Assembly: GCF_002095435.2 (NCBI RefSeq)
Contig: NZ_MJEJ02000040.1
Coordinates: 1-64,000 of the forward strand
Source: Williamsia sp. 1138
GTDB lineage: Bacteria > Actinomycetota > Actinomycetes > Mycobacteriales > Mycobacteriaceae
DNA: 64,000 nucleotides
Direction: 5' to 3'
The position numbers and the translations under genes are program-made. Shown here one piece after another: positions 49,235-57,495 of this stretch. The stretch's first letter is position 1. The number at the start of each line of letters is the position of its first letter. The notes beneath the pieces were generated by a model. It searched no databases and had not been told where the DNA came from. It saw only the letters and a list, made by a program, of their open reading frames with translations.

Positions 49235-50917
49235 ATGCCGCGTATTCCAGGGCTGTACACAACTCGACCCATCGGGGGCCGGGCTGCGTATGGTGCCCGG
49301 CTGCGCAGACCGGCTGCTGCCGGGGTGGCCCTGATCCTCGCCGCGGGAGCTGCTGTCTGGGCCGTACCCCAGGCAGTCGATTCGGATGTGTCTCTCACCG
49401 TCGGCGGTGAGGTCACGCTGATAGGGCATGGCAACGGGCATGGTCGCGGGATGGGCCAGTGGGGTGCGTTCGGCTACGCAAAACAAGGCTGGACCTCGAC
49501 TCAGATACTGAGTCATTACTACGGCGGCACCACCGCGGGGAAGGTGGACAACGTCGACGTCTCGGTCATTCTCACAGGTGAGACGTCGGTCAATGTCTTC
49601 GCGGACGCCGGTTTGAAAGTTGGTGATGTGGTGGTGGCGCCCGGACAGGCCGTGAGTCTGTCGGGTTCCACCGCCACCATCACCGCCGGATGCGGCGGGG
49701 GCGCCGTGCAGTCGGTGGAACTACCGAGGCCATTGGTCTCACCGATCACCCCGGGGCCCTCACGCCCCGGCCCCGAACTCCTCAAGATGTGTGGTTCCAA
49801 CACGACGTTCCGGGGCTCACTCGGCCTCGACGGAGGGCGCGTGATCAATGTGTTGCCCCTCGACGACTACGTCAAAGGCGTGCTGCCCAGAGAGATCTAC
49901 CTGAATTGGGCAGAAGAAGGGGGTGCCGAGGCGCTCAAGGCACAAGCCGTTGCTGCCCGCACCTATGCACTCGCCTCGATCGACATCAGCAAACCGATCG
50001 ACGACACCCAGAACTCCCAGGTCTACGGCGGCTTCGGCGGTGAGGACCCACGCTCGAATGCAGCAGTCGACGCGACTGCGGGCATCGTCCTCAACAAAGC
50101 GGATGGCAAACCGGCCTTCACCGAGTTCTCGTCATCCACCGGCGGTGCCACCGACGGCCGTGATTTTCCTGCGGTCATCGATGACGGTGATGCGATCTCG
50201 CCGTTCCACGACTGGACGGCAGCGGTCTCCTCCGACAGCATCGCGTCCGCCTTCGGCGTCGGTTCCCTCACGGGTTTCGAGGTCATCGAGGCCTATGGGA
50301 TGGGCGCCGAGAACGGCCGTGCGGCCAAGGTCCGCATCAGCGGCACCGGCGGCACCGTCGAGGTTCCCGCGCAGGAGGTGCGCACCAAACTCCAACTGCG
50401 GTCGTCGTTCTTCTCCGTGCAGGGCCAGGAAACCAAGCCGGCCATCGTGGCGCCGCCGTCCGGCGTCGGGGCCAACGCCCCCGCCGTGCCGGTTCCGGGT
50501 GCCGTGCCGGGAATCCCTCCGGTGACCCCGTCCGTTCCGGGCGCCACCGGCGACACCCTGAGCCAGTTGCTCGCACTCGCGGAGGCGGCGATCGGTGGCA
50601 AGTTCTCCGAACTCGGTGGTAGCTCCGGCCTGCTCGGGGCGGTCCTGGGACCGGTCGAGGCAACGCCGTCGGGAACGGGTGCGGTACAGCAGTTCCAGAA
50701 CGGCTCGGTCTTCTTCAGCCCGGAGAGTGGGGCGCATGCACTCGGTGGACTGTCGTTGCTCAACTTCGCGTTGCAGGGCGGGGAAAGCGTGCTCGGCCTT
50801 CCGCTCGAGGACTCCCTGAGCACTCTGGCCGGGCCGCTCACGCAGATCTTCCAGAGTCGGTTCGCGAACGGCATCCTCGAGGTCGATCCGACCACCGGAC
50901 TCGCTACTCGCAGATAG
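49235..50917 (+). CDS. Exported SpoIID/LytB-domain protein with C-terminal LGFP-like segment
   Basis: 560 residues from ATG 49235, with AGAAGGGA upstream. A signal peptide/anchor (PAAAGVALILAAGAAVWAVPQAV) comes first. The SpoIID domain has GHGNGHGRGMGQWGAFGYAKQGW, LDDYVKGVLPREIYLNW and GGAEALKAQAVAARTYAL. The GHGxGHGxGxSQxGA-type motif contains Q in place of the usual S, as GMGQWGA, which is common in actinobacteria. The C-terminal part (GAVQQFQNGSVFFSPESGAHALGG) is LGFP-like, as in the neighbouring amidase. SpoIID proteins cleave glycan strands; exact activity here is unproven. Confidence 0.87.
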   Translation: MPRIPGLYTTRPIGGRAAYGARLRRPAAAGVALILAAGAAVWAVPQAVDSDVSLTVGGEVTLIGHGNGHGRGMGQWGAFGYAKQGWTSTQILSHYYGGTTAGKVDNVDVSVILTGETSVNVFADAGLKVGDVVVAPGQAVSLSGSTATITAGCGGGAVQSVELPRPLVSPITPGPSRPGPELLKMCGSNTTFRGSLGLDGGRVINVLPLDDYVKGVLPREIYLNWAEEGGAEALKAQAVAARTYALASIDISKPIDDTQNSQVYGGFGGEDPRSNAAVDATAGIVLNKADGKPAFTEFSSSTGGATDGRDFPAVIDDGDAISPFHDWTAAVSSDSIASAFGVGSLTGFEVIEAYGMGAENGRAAKVRISGTGGTVEVPAQEVRTKLQLRSSFFSVQGQETKPAIVAPPSGVGANAPAVPVPGAVPGIPPVTPSVPGATGDTLSQLLALAEAAIGGKFSELGGSSGLLGAVLGPVEATPSGTGAVQQFQNGSVFFSPESGAHALGGLSLLNFALQGGESVLGLPLEDSLSTLAGPLTQIFQSRFANGILEVDPTTGLATRR

Positions 50918-50921
50918 TCCG

Positions 50922-50996
50922 CACCACATTCAGCCTCATATGACGGCTTCGAGGGCAATGCTCCCTCGACGGTGCCGTGAGGGGATGAATGTGGTG
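50922..50996. terminator. Long nested palindrome between convergent genes
   Basis: Outer arms CACCACATTCA (50922-50932) and TGAATGTGGTG (50986-50996). An inner stem TCGAGGG-N7-CCCTCGA lies near 50949-50969. It starts five bases after the SpoIID stop and ends two bases before the FUSC stop. Confidence 0.7.
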
Positions 50997-50997
50997 G

Positions 50998-51960
50998 TCA
51001 GTCCCGAGCGGGTCGCGGTCTGAGCAACAGCGGCAGCAGTATTCCGAAGAAAAGGGCAATACCGACCCCGAGCAGCGTCTCGTTGATCCGCTCGAACAAT
51101 CGGGACGGCGCGTCGTCCGGATTGGAAAACCCGAGCAGCATGATCACGAAGAACGTGGTGAACGCCGGCGTGACATAGAACCTCGATCCGTGCGTCGCCG
51201 ATGCGAGCGACAACGCGAGAAGGAACACTGCCGCGAAAACAGCTGCGGGCGGTCCACTTTCGATGAGCAGGAGCGCCACCGCACCGCCGGAGACCACCGA
51301 AACGACGCGACCTGTCATACGTGCGAGCTGTACGTCGCGGACCGGTCTCATCACCATCAGTGCTGCGGCGCACGCCCAGCCGACGTGGTCGAAGTCGAAG
51401 ACGAACCCGATGGTGGCGGCGAGCGCGCCCGCCGCTCCGAAACGCAGCCCGTAACCGAGGCCGGGCGACCCCGGGGGCTGATCGCCGGCGGCCGGTTCGC
51501 GTTCGGGTACGGCCATGGCGCACAACCAGACCAGTACCGAGCCGCCGACAAAGAGTGCTGTCAGCTCGGCGGACTCGCCGACCGTGTCGTAGCTGAGCCC
51601 GACACCGACCATGGGTACGGCGAGCGTCATCAGGAGTCCGCCCAGCCGGGCGAACCGGGCGGTACCCGCCAGCAGCACCGCTCCGACGGCCAGCCCGAAG
51701 ATCACCGGCACGGCCACCACGGGTAGTGGTGCCACCAGTGAGCCGAGCATCATCGGTAGCCCGATGAGCAGTCCGGCGAGCAGCAGGACGATTCGTTGCC
51801 TGCGCAGCGGCGCGATCCCGACGATGGCGGCGGGCAGTACCCCGACCCCCAGCGCCGCGGCCGCGGCGATGTCCGAGAACGCCACCACCACAGCGGGGAT
51901 CGCTGCCACCGCGCCGACGATCGCCGCGGCCGGGTTCCAGGCGAACCACCGCTCACCCAT
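50998..51960 (-). CDS. FUSC-type multi-pass membrane protein
   Basis: 320 residues from ATG 51960, which overlaps the Hsp70-like stop (TGATG); ATG 51993 (MAQVRRALPLLMGERW) is an in-frame alternative. About ten helices are visible in two sets around a charged loop (PEREPAAGDQPPG). The second half (GGLGYGLRFGAAGALAATIGFVFDFDHVGWACAAALMVMRP with DVQLARMTGRVVSVVSGG) resembles the FUSC/aromatic-acid-exporter family. Substrate unknown. Its overlap with the Hsp70-like gene suggests that the two products work together. Confidence 0.78.
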   Translation of the reverse strand: MGERWFAWNPAAAIVGAVAAIPAVVVAFSDIAAAAALGVGVLPAAIVGIAPLRRQRIVLLLAGLLIGLPMMLGSLVAPLPVVAVPVIFGLAVGAVLLAGTARFARLGGLLMTLAVPMVGVGLSYDTVGESAELTALFVGGSVLVWLCAMAVPEREPAAGDQPPGSPGLGYGLRFGAAGALAATIGFVFDFDHVGWACAAALMVMRPVRDVQLARMTGRVVSVVSGGAVALLLIESGPPAAVFAAVFLLALSLASATHGSRFYVTPAFTTFFVIMLLGFSNPDDAPSRLFERINETLLGVGIALFFGILLPLLLRPRPARD

Positions 51961-53999
51961 CAGCAGAGGCAGAGCCCGGCGGACTTGAGCCATTCGGCAA
52001 ACGCTGCCTGATCAGTGCTGTCGGTCATCCACCAGGTGACGGTGCCGTTGCCCGGCGAGTACACAATGTACGCGACCGTGCCGTCGTCGAAGGTGTCGAA
52101 GTACGCATACGTCGTATCGCCGTCGACCACCCGCGAATACAGCTCAGAGGTGTTGCTCGCGGCATGCTCCTCTTCTGCGAGGGCCTTGATGTCGGTGTCG
52201 GCGACGACCTCGATGAGTCCGATCGCGCTGGCGGGAGCGCCGACCGTGCCCTGGCCGGCAACGGCCGGCGTCGGTTCGCAGAAGATGCTCGCGAGTGCGT
52301 AATCGATGCTGTCGATGGATACGCAGGTATCGGTCTCGACGAGGTCGACGTTGGCGTCCGCCAGCGCTTGTTCGTCGGAGTTCAACGATGCATTGGCAGT
52401 CGAGGTGTCGGTGGTCGGCTCGACCCGTTCGGTGGTCGTTGCGGACGACGACGTGGACGGCTCGGACGACGCGGTGGGGCCGGGTCCCGGGTCGTCGTCG
52501 CCGGAACTCGCGAGAGCCACTCCCAGGATGCCGGCCACGATCAACACCACGACCGCCCCGATAGCGATGATCGCGATGTTGCGATTGCGGTTCGGGTTGG
52601 GTGGTGTCGGGTTGTGCGGGTTCGGGGCCCCGCCGGCGGCGTACTGGGATGCCGCGGCGTACTGGGGCGAAGGCCCCGAGGCGTACGACGGCTGCCGGCC
52701 GTACGGACCGGGTGGAGGCATCGGGGGCGGCGTGTTCGGCCCGCCTCCCCAGGCCGGTGTACTCGACGCGGGCGTCGGTGGCGGCGTCGGCGCTCCCCAG
52801 GGGGCCGGCGGCGGCGTGGCGGGCTTCGACAGCGGCACCGGGGCGACGGGTGGTACCGAGGGTGTCGGTGCGCCCACGGCACCACCTTCGTTGACGATCG
52901 CCTCGAGCGCACCCAGTGCAACAACGGTTTTCGGATTGTCGAGGGTGGCGACGGTACCGAGTTCTCCGAGTCTGCGGTGCACCAGCGGCACCCGGGAAGA
53001 ACCGCCGGTCAGGTAGAGCTGCACGTCTGTGCCCGCACCCGCCCGCGCCAGGGTGCGGGTGGTCAGATCGACCACGGAGTCGACGTTGTGGGCGATCAGT
53101 TCTTCGAACTCGCCGCGGGTGAGCTCGAGGATCGCCTCGTGGCCACCGGCGCTGATGTTGATCACGGCGCGCGGCGACTCCGACAGCAGCTCCTTGGCCC
53201 GCCGGATGTTGTCGTCGACGGCGCGCTTGGTGGTCAGGTTGGCGCCGGTGCGCAGGTATTCCAGCAGGTCCGGTGCCCGCGAGGTGAGCTGCTTGTCGAC
53301 CCACCGCCGGATCATGGCATCGAGATTCTTGCCGCCGAGTCCGTTGTTGCCGTCGTGCGCGATCAGATCGATGGGACCGCCGTCGCCGGAAGCGGGGTTG
53401 CCGGAGGCGATCTTGACGACTGCGACATCGCACGTGCCGCCGCCGTAATCCACCACCGCGACCGTCTGCCCGGGCTTTGACACGATGGTCGAGCCCGGGT
53501 CCGCGGTCGCCCGCGTGTAGTGGGCGATGGCGGCACGAGGTTCGGAGATCAGTGTGACCGCACCACGATCGAACCCGATCAGTTCGGCGGCGCGGGTCAG
53601 GACATCGATCTCCTCCGGGGACCAGGCGACCGGATGGGTCAGGATGAGCCGCGCCGGCCGGGTGCCGCCGCGCCGTTCCGAGGCGCGGTTCAGGGCCGAA
53701 TTCAACACGGCTGCAATGAGATTCTCGAGCGGGAGGTCGAGGTTTCCGACGGGTACCGTGCCGGCGGCGATGTGGCGTTTCGGGTGGGTGATGAAGGCGG
53801 CAGGGTTGTTGGTCGCCTGGTTCACCGCCGCCTCTCCGACCACGATGTTGCGGTAGGAATCGGCATACACCGAGGAGGACATGATGTCGCTGGTGTGCGA
53901 CAGCGGCACCACCTGCGGGGCACCCGAGCCCGGCTCATAGGAGGCGGCAGCCGTATTGGAGGTGCCGAAGTCGATCGCCAGCCACCAGTGCATCGACAT
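51960..53999 (-). CDS. Membrane-anchored Hsp70-like actin-fold ATPase with extracellular domain
   Basis: 679 residues from ATG 53999, with AAAGGA upstream. The N-terminal actin/Hsp70 nucleotide-binding domain (about 1-365) has phosphate-1 LAIDFGTSNTAAA, phosphate-2 VVDYGGGTCDVAVV, and the adenosine motif YLTGGSSRVPLV. The Hsp70 substrate-binding domain is absent. A Pro/Gly/Ala/Tyr-rich linker (about 390-490) leads to one helix (IAIIAIGAVVVLIVAGILGVALASS). A Ser/Thr-rich stalk and a roughly 130-residue outer domain follow, with Cys in DTCVSID, IFCEP and the C-terminal GLCLC. An ATP-driven or ATP-sensing transmembrane device is suggested. Three acidic repeat proteins lie upstream on the same strand. 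Confidence 0.85.
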   Translation of the reverse strand: MSMHWWLAIDFGTSNTAAASYEPGSGAPQVVPLSHTSDIMSSSVYADSYRNIVVGEAAVNQATNNPAAFITHPKRHIAAGTVPVGNLDLPLENLIAAVLNSALNRASERRGGTRPARLILTHPVAWSPEEIDVLTRAAELIGFDRGAVTLISEPRAAIAHYTRATADPGSTIVSKPGQTVAVVDYGGGTCDVAVVKIASGNPASGDGGPIDLIAHDGNNGLGGKNLDAMIRRWVDKQLTSRAPDLLEYLRTGANLTTKRAVDDNIRRAKELLSESPRAVINISAGGHEAILELTRGEFEELIAHNVDSVVDLTTRTLARAGAGTDVQLYLTGGSSRVPLVHRRLGELGTVATLDNPKTVVALGALEAIVNEGGAVGAPTPSVPPVAPVPLSKPATPPPAPWGAPTPPPTPASSTPAWGGGPNTPPPMPPPGPYGRQPSYASGPSPQYAAASQYAAGGAPNPHNPTPPNPNRNRNIAIIAIGAVVVLIVAGILGVALASSGDDDPGPGPTASSEPSTSSSATTTERVEPTTDTSTANASLNSDEQALADANVDLVETDTCVSIDSIDYALASIFCEPTPAVAGQGTVGAPASAIGLIEVVADTDIKALAEEEHAASNTSELYSRVVDGDTTYAYFDTFDDGTVAYIVYSPGNGTVTWWMTDSTDQAAFAEWLKSAGLCLC

Positions 54000-54095
54000 C
54001 GGTGCAGGTCCTTTCGTCTTGTGTGGAGAGTGGTTCGAACCGAGGTGATCCGGGAGATGGGACCCCGCTGCCGCCAACGTAGTTCATGCTCGTTG

Positions 54096-54476
54096 TCAGA
54101 GGATCTGGAACCCGTCGGGGATGCCGTTCTGGTCGACGTCGGAGATCGCGAAGTCGTGGGACCCGTCCTGGTCGATGTCGGCGAAGACCGTGTCTGCGGT
54201 GCCGTCCTGGTCGAGGTCGGACATGCTCGTCTCGCTGAATCCGTCACCATCGGCGTCGTAGGCGATGGTCTCGACCTCACCGTCCTCGGTGAAGTCCTGG
54301 ACGATGGTGTCGCCGAGGCCGTCTCCGTCGGTGTCGAGCAGGACGGACTCGTCGTAGCCGTTGCCGTCGTAGTCTGCGTACTCGATGACCGTCGGGCCTG
54401 TCGTCTCGGTCGGTCCCGCCGTCTCGGTGGTGGAGGGATCGGTGGTCGAGGGATCGGACTTGATGGAATCGGACAT
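54096..54476 (-). CDS. Acidic protein of seven 13-residue DxDxDG repeats (paralogue 1)
   Basis: 126 residues, strongly acidic. After a Ser/Thr/Pro-rich N-terminus (about 1-34) come seven exact 13-residue units, for example DTDGDGLGDTIVQ, DADGDGFSETSMS and DIDQDGSHDFAIS. Each unit has a D-x-D/N-x-D/N-G calcium-loop-like start. There is no signal peptide, which is unusual for such repeats, so it may act in the cytosol or leave by a non-Sec route. GAGGAG precedes ATG 54476. The gene has its own ECF-like promoter (54558-54529) and lies 96 bases before the Hsp70-like start. Calcium binding is inferred. No family name is known to me. Confidence 0.8.
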   Translation of the reverse strand: MSDSIKSDPSTTDPSTTETAGPTETTGPTVIEYADYDGNGYDESVLLDTDGDGLGDTIVQDFTEDGEVETIAYDADGDGFSETSMSDLDQDGTADTVFADIDQDGSHDFAISDVDQNGIPDGFQIL

Positions 54477-54528
54477 GGTCGGTGCTCCTCGGTTGCTCTC
54501 TGCTGCGATGGACTCGCGGTGTCGTCAG

Positions 54529-54558
54529 TAGGAGAGCCGCCGGGCCCGAAATGTTCCC
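54529..54558 (-). promoter_or_regulatory. ECF-like promoter of acidic repeat paralogue 1
   Basis: On the minus strand GGGAAC (54558-54553), 18 bases, CTCCTA (54534-54529). The same two hexamers with the same 18-base gap precede paralogue 3. GGAAC is a common ECF-sigma -35 core. Confidence 0.55.
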
Positions 54559-54581
54559 GGGTTGCGCGTGATGTCTACCGG

Positions 54582-54974
54582 TCAGACGACGCCGGTGTCG
54601 CCGGAGCCCGGATCCACCTCGGTCCACTCGCCTGTGCCCGGATCGTTGACGTAGGCATTGTCGATGTCGCCGTCCTGGTCGACGTCCACGAATGCGACAT
54701 CGGCGCTGCCGTCGGCGTCCTCGTCGACCACTACGGTGTCGGCGTTGCCGTCGCCGTCGGTGTCCACCGCCGCCGTCTCGAAGTAGTTGTCACCGTCGGT
54801 GTCGTAGGAGAGGGTGTCGATGGCGCCGTCCTGGTCGGCATCGGAGGCCACGACATCACCGACGCCATCACCGTCGACATCGACCAGGGCCGAGTCCACG
54901 ACCCCGTCACCGTCGTTGTCGAAAACCTCGAGTATCGCGGCGTCGGTGGGCTCGGGGGTGTTGGGATCGGTCAT
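54582..54974 (-). CDS. Acidic protein of seven 13-residue DxDxDG repeats (paralogue 2)
   Basis: 130 residues. It has seven exact 13-residue units after residue 18, such as DNDGDGVVDSALV, DVDGDGVGDVVAS, DTDGDNYFETAAV and DVDQDGDIDNAYV. It ends with NDPGTGEWTEVDPGSGD, shared with paralogue 3 (GTGEWTEIDP). There is no signal peptide or membrane segment. AAGGAG precedes ATG 54974. In the 196-base upstream spacer I do not find the shared ECF-like promoter; a GGAACC is present, but no matching -10. Confidence 0.8.
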   Translation of the reverse strand: MTDPNTPEPTDAAILEVFDNDGDGVVDSALVDVDGDGVGDVVASDADQDGAIDTLSYDTDGDNYFETAAVDTDGDGNADTVVVDEDADGSADVAFVDVDQDGDIDNAYVNDPGTGEWTEVDPGSGDTGVV

Positions 54975-55170
54975 GTCCAGGCTCCTTGAACTCGGGTGTC
55001 ACCATCGTCGTGGCACGCAGCTTGCTGACAAGCACACTCCGGTTCCGCGGCCTGTGCGCGGGAATCGGTGAAAAGTTTCGCAGGAGTTTTCCCGGCTGCC
55101 GACGACAACCAGACCGCGCCGGCACCCGGGGGGAGGTGCCGACACGGTCTGGGGGCTTACAGCGGGCGTC

Positions 55171-55572
55171 TTACAGGGCGCTGGTGTCAGGGGTCTCGAC
55201 GCTGGCGGGGTCGATCTCGGTCCACTCGCCGGTGCCGTCGTTGACGTAGGCGCTGTCGATCTCGCCGTCCTCGTTGTCATCGACGAAAGCGATGTCGTGG
55301 GTGCCGTCTGCGTTCTCATCGAAGTAGACGGTGTCCGCCTCTCCGTTCTGGTCGGTGTCGGAGATGGCGGTCTCGTAATGGTTGTCGCCGTCGGTGTCGA
55401 AGGCGATCGATTCGGCTTCTCCGTCCTGGTCGTAGTCCTGGACCATGACGTCGCCCGTGCCGTCGGCGTCGATGTCGACGAGTGCGGATTCTTCGGTGCC
55501 GTCGCCGTCCACGTCGAGTATGTCGAGGACGGTGGCGTCTTCAGAGATCTCGGGCATCGTGTTGTCGGACAT
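55171..55572 (-). CDS. Acidic protein of seven 13-residue DxDxDG repeats (paralogue 3)
   Basis: 133 residues from ATG 55572, with AAGGAG six bases upstream; the longer frame to 55740 crosses the promoter. It has seven exact 13-residue units, including DVDGDGTEESALV, DIDADGTGDVMVQ, DYDQDGEAESIAF, DTDGDNHYETAIS and DENADGTHDIAFV. It ends NDGTGEWTEIDPASVETPD. It is first in a leftward array of three repeat genes, the Hsp70-like gene and the FUSC gene. An ECF-like promoter lies at 55660-55631. Repeat number and length are the same in all three paralogues, which argues for a folded rod or solenoid of defined length. Confidence 0.8.
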   Translation of the reverse strand: MSDNTMPEISEDATVLDILDVDGDGTEESALVDIDADGTGDVMVQDYDQDGEAESIAFDTDGDNHYETAISDTDQNGEADTVYFDENADGTHDIAFVDDNEDGEIDSAYVNDGTGEWTEIDPASVETPDTSAL

Positions 55573-55630
55573 GGTTTCTCCTTGTTTGTTGTGGATTGGC
55601 CGCAAGCTGTTGTGGCCGGGTTGTTGTTGA

Positions 55631-55660
55631 TAGGAGGGGCGCAGTCCCCACAAAGTTCCC
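55631..55660 (-). promoter_or_regulatory. ECF-like promoter of acidic repeat paralogue 3
   Basis: On the minus strand GGGAAC (55660-55655), 18 bases, CTCCTA (55636-55631), identical in hexamers and spacing to the promoter at 54558-54529. It leaves a 58-base leader to ATG 55572. Confidence 0.55.
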
Positions 55661-55733
55661 GGGGCCCGAGAATTCCTCGAAAAAGTTTCGGCGAATAGCA
55701 TGAGCGCCGGGGCAAAGCAGGAAGCGGACAGAT

Positions 55734-57299
55734 ATGACATCGAACGACATGGTCGACCCGGAGCCCGGCGAGTTCACGTTTGCTCCGCTGTCGCCTGCGG
55801 GTTTCCTCACCCGGGCCGCTAAGGCCTTCGCCGACCGCATCGCCGTCGTCGACGGCGAGCATTCCTTCACCTACGCAGAGCACCACCGTCGCGTACTGGC
55901 GCTGACCGGAGTACTGGGCGCGGCGGGCGTCCGGGCCGGCGACCGGGTGGCGGCGTTGTGTGCGAACAGTCACGTGATGCTCGAGTTGCACGGCGCGATC
56001 CCGCTGCACGGGTCGGTCCTGGTGCCGTTGAACACCCGGCTCTCGGTCCCGGAGATCAGCTACATCCTCGAGCACAGCGGGGCGACGATCTTGTTCGCGA
56101 CCGAAGAGTTCGCCGAGACCGCGGCTGCGGTGGCGGACGCCGCAGGTATCGACCTGGTGCTCGCCGGAGCCGGCGGTGATTACGAGAAGCTGCTCGCGGA
56201 TGCGCCGGGGCCGGTGCTGCGGGACCCTCATGAGCGCGGGCTCCTCGCGATCAACTACACGTCAGGGACCACCGGGCGGCCCAAAGGGGTGATGTATCAC
56301 CACCGTGGGGCCTACCTGCAGGCCGTGGCGATGGCTTACCATTCCCGGCTCGACCCTGCGTCGAAGTATCTGTGGACGTTGCCGATGTTCCATTGCGACG
56401 GATGGTGTTTCACCTGGGCGGTCACCGCCGCCGGTGGCACCCATGTCTGTCTACGGTCCATCGACACCGCCGAGATCTGGCGGCGGCTGCGCGAAAGCGG
56501 TGTCACGCACTTCAGTGCGGCGCCGACGGTGCTGACGATGATCGCCGAGGATTCGGCTGCGGCGCCACTTGATCGCGCGGTGGCCGTGGGTACCGGGGGA
56601 GCTCCACCTTCACCCGTGCTGCTCTCCCGGATGTCTCGACTGGGCATGGAGGTCACCCACCTGTACGGGATGACCGAGACGTTCGGGCCGATCATGGTCA
56701 ACCAGTGGCAACCCGAGTGGGATGAGCTGGAACGGGACGAGGTCTCGGTGCTCAAGGCCCGGCAAGGGATCGGCAACATCGTCGCCAGACCGGCACGGGT
56801 GGTGACGCCTGAAGGCATCGATGTGCCCGCCGACGGAAACACCATGGGAGAGTTGGTGGTCAGCGGAAATGACGTGATGCTCGGCTACTACCGGGACCCG
56901 GATGCCACCGCTGCAGCCACGATCGACGGGCATCTGCGGACCGGTGATCTGGCCGTGATGCACCCTGACGGATACGTCGAACTCCGAGACCGCAGCAAAG
57001 ACGTCATCATCTCCGGCGGGGAGAACATAGCCTCCGTCGAGGTCGAGCGGGTTCTCGACGCCCATCCCGATGTCGTGGAATCGGCGGTCGTCGGACGCCC
57101 CGACGAACGCTGGGGTGAGGTACCGGTCGGCTATGTCACGATCCGGGCGGGTCGGGATCTGAGCGCGGAGGAGCTGATCGATTTCGCGAGAACACGTCTC
57201 GCGCGTTTCAAGGTCCCGAAGGAGATCGTGTTCACCGAACTCCCGAAGACATCGACCGGGAAGATCCAGAAAAACGTCCTGCGATCGGGACTGCGCTGA
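55734..57299 (+). CDS. Fatty-acid/acyl-CoA synthetase (AMP-binding family)
   Basis: 521 residues. ANL-superfamily motifs are P-loop INYTSGTTGRPKGVMYHH, LYGMTETFGPI, GHLRTGDLAVMHPDGYVELRDRSKDVIISGGENI, and the catalytic lysine in LPKTSTGKIQKNVLR. It activates a carboxylic acid, medium-chain or branched by likeness, to its CoA ester. GGAAG precedes ATG 55734. It is divergent from the acidic repeat genes and followed by a 196-base spacer (57300-57495) in which I see only a possible -10 TAGATT near 57376. Confidence 0.92.
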   Translation: MTSNDMVDPEPGEFTFAPLSPAGFLTRAAKAFADRIAVVDGEHSFTYAEHHRRVLALTGVLGAAGVRAGDRVAALCANSHVMLELHGAIPLHGSVLVPLNTRLSVPEISYILEHSGATILFATEEFAETAAAVADAAGIDLVLAGAGGDYEKLLADAPGPVLRDPHERGLLAINYTSGTTGRPKGVMYHHRGAYLQAVAMAYHSRLDPASKYLWTLPMFHCDGWCFTWAVTAAGGTHVCLRSIDTAEIWRRLRESGVTHFSAAPTVLTMIAEDSAAAPLDRAVAVGTGGAPPSPVLLSRMSRLGMEVTHLYGMTETFGPIMVNQWQPEWDELERDEVSVLKARQGIGNIVARPARVVTPEGIDVPADGNTMGELVVSGNDVMLGYYRDPDATAAATIDGHLRTGDLAVMHPDGYVELRDRSKDVIISGGENIASVEVERVLDAHPDVVESAVVGRPDERWGEVPVGYVTIRAGRDLSAEELIDFARTRLARFKVPKEIVFTELPKTSTGKIQKNVLRSGLR

Positions 57300-57495
57300 G
57301 TCGTCGACCCGTTCAGGGCGGTCGGATCGGGGCGATTTCGGTCTGAAACCTCACGGTGGCGCCGCAGGTCACGTAGATTTACTCCCGCCACGAACTTCGC
57401 CTTTCAGCTCTTCGACTCACTTCGTAGAAGTGCCGCCAGACATCGGGTTCGGCCCGCCGGCCGCCGTGGCATGAGCTGCCGAGGGAGACGACGCC

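Noticed and set aside
54032-54041. GGTTCGAACC resembling a tRNA T-loop
   Set aside because: It is simply a palindrome in the leader of the Hsp70-like gene; no acceptor, D or anticodon arm is present.
54096-55572. Triplicated repeat genes as a CRISPR-like or mobile repeat array
   Set aside because: The periodicity is 39 bases in frame and encodes protein repeats; there are no constant repeats with unique spacers, and no cas or transposase genes.
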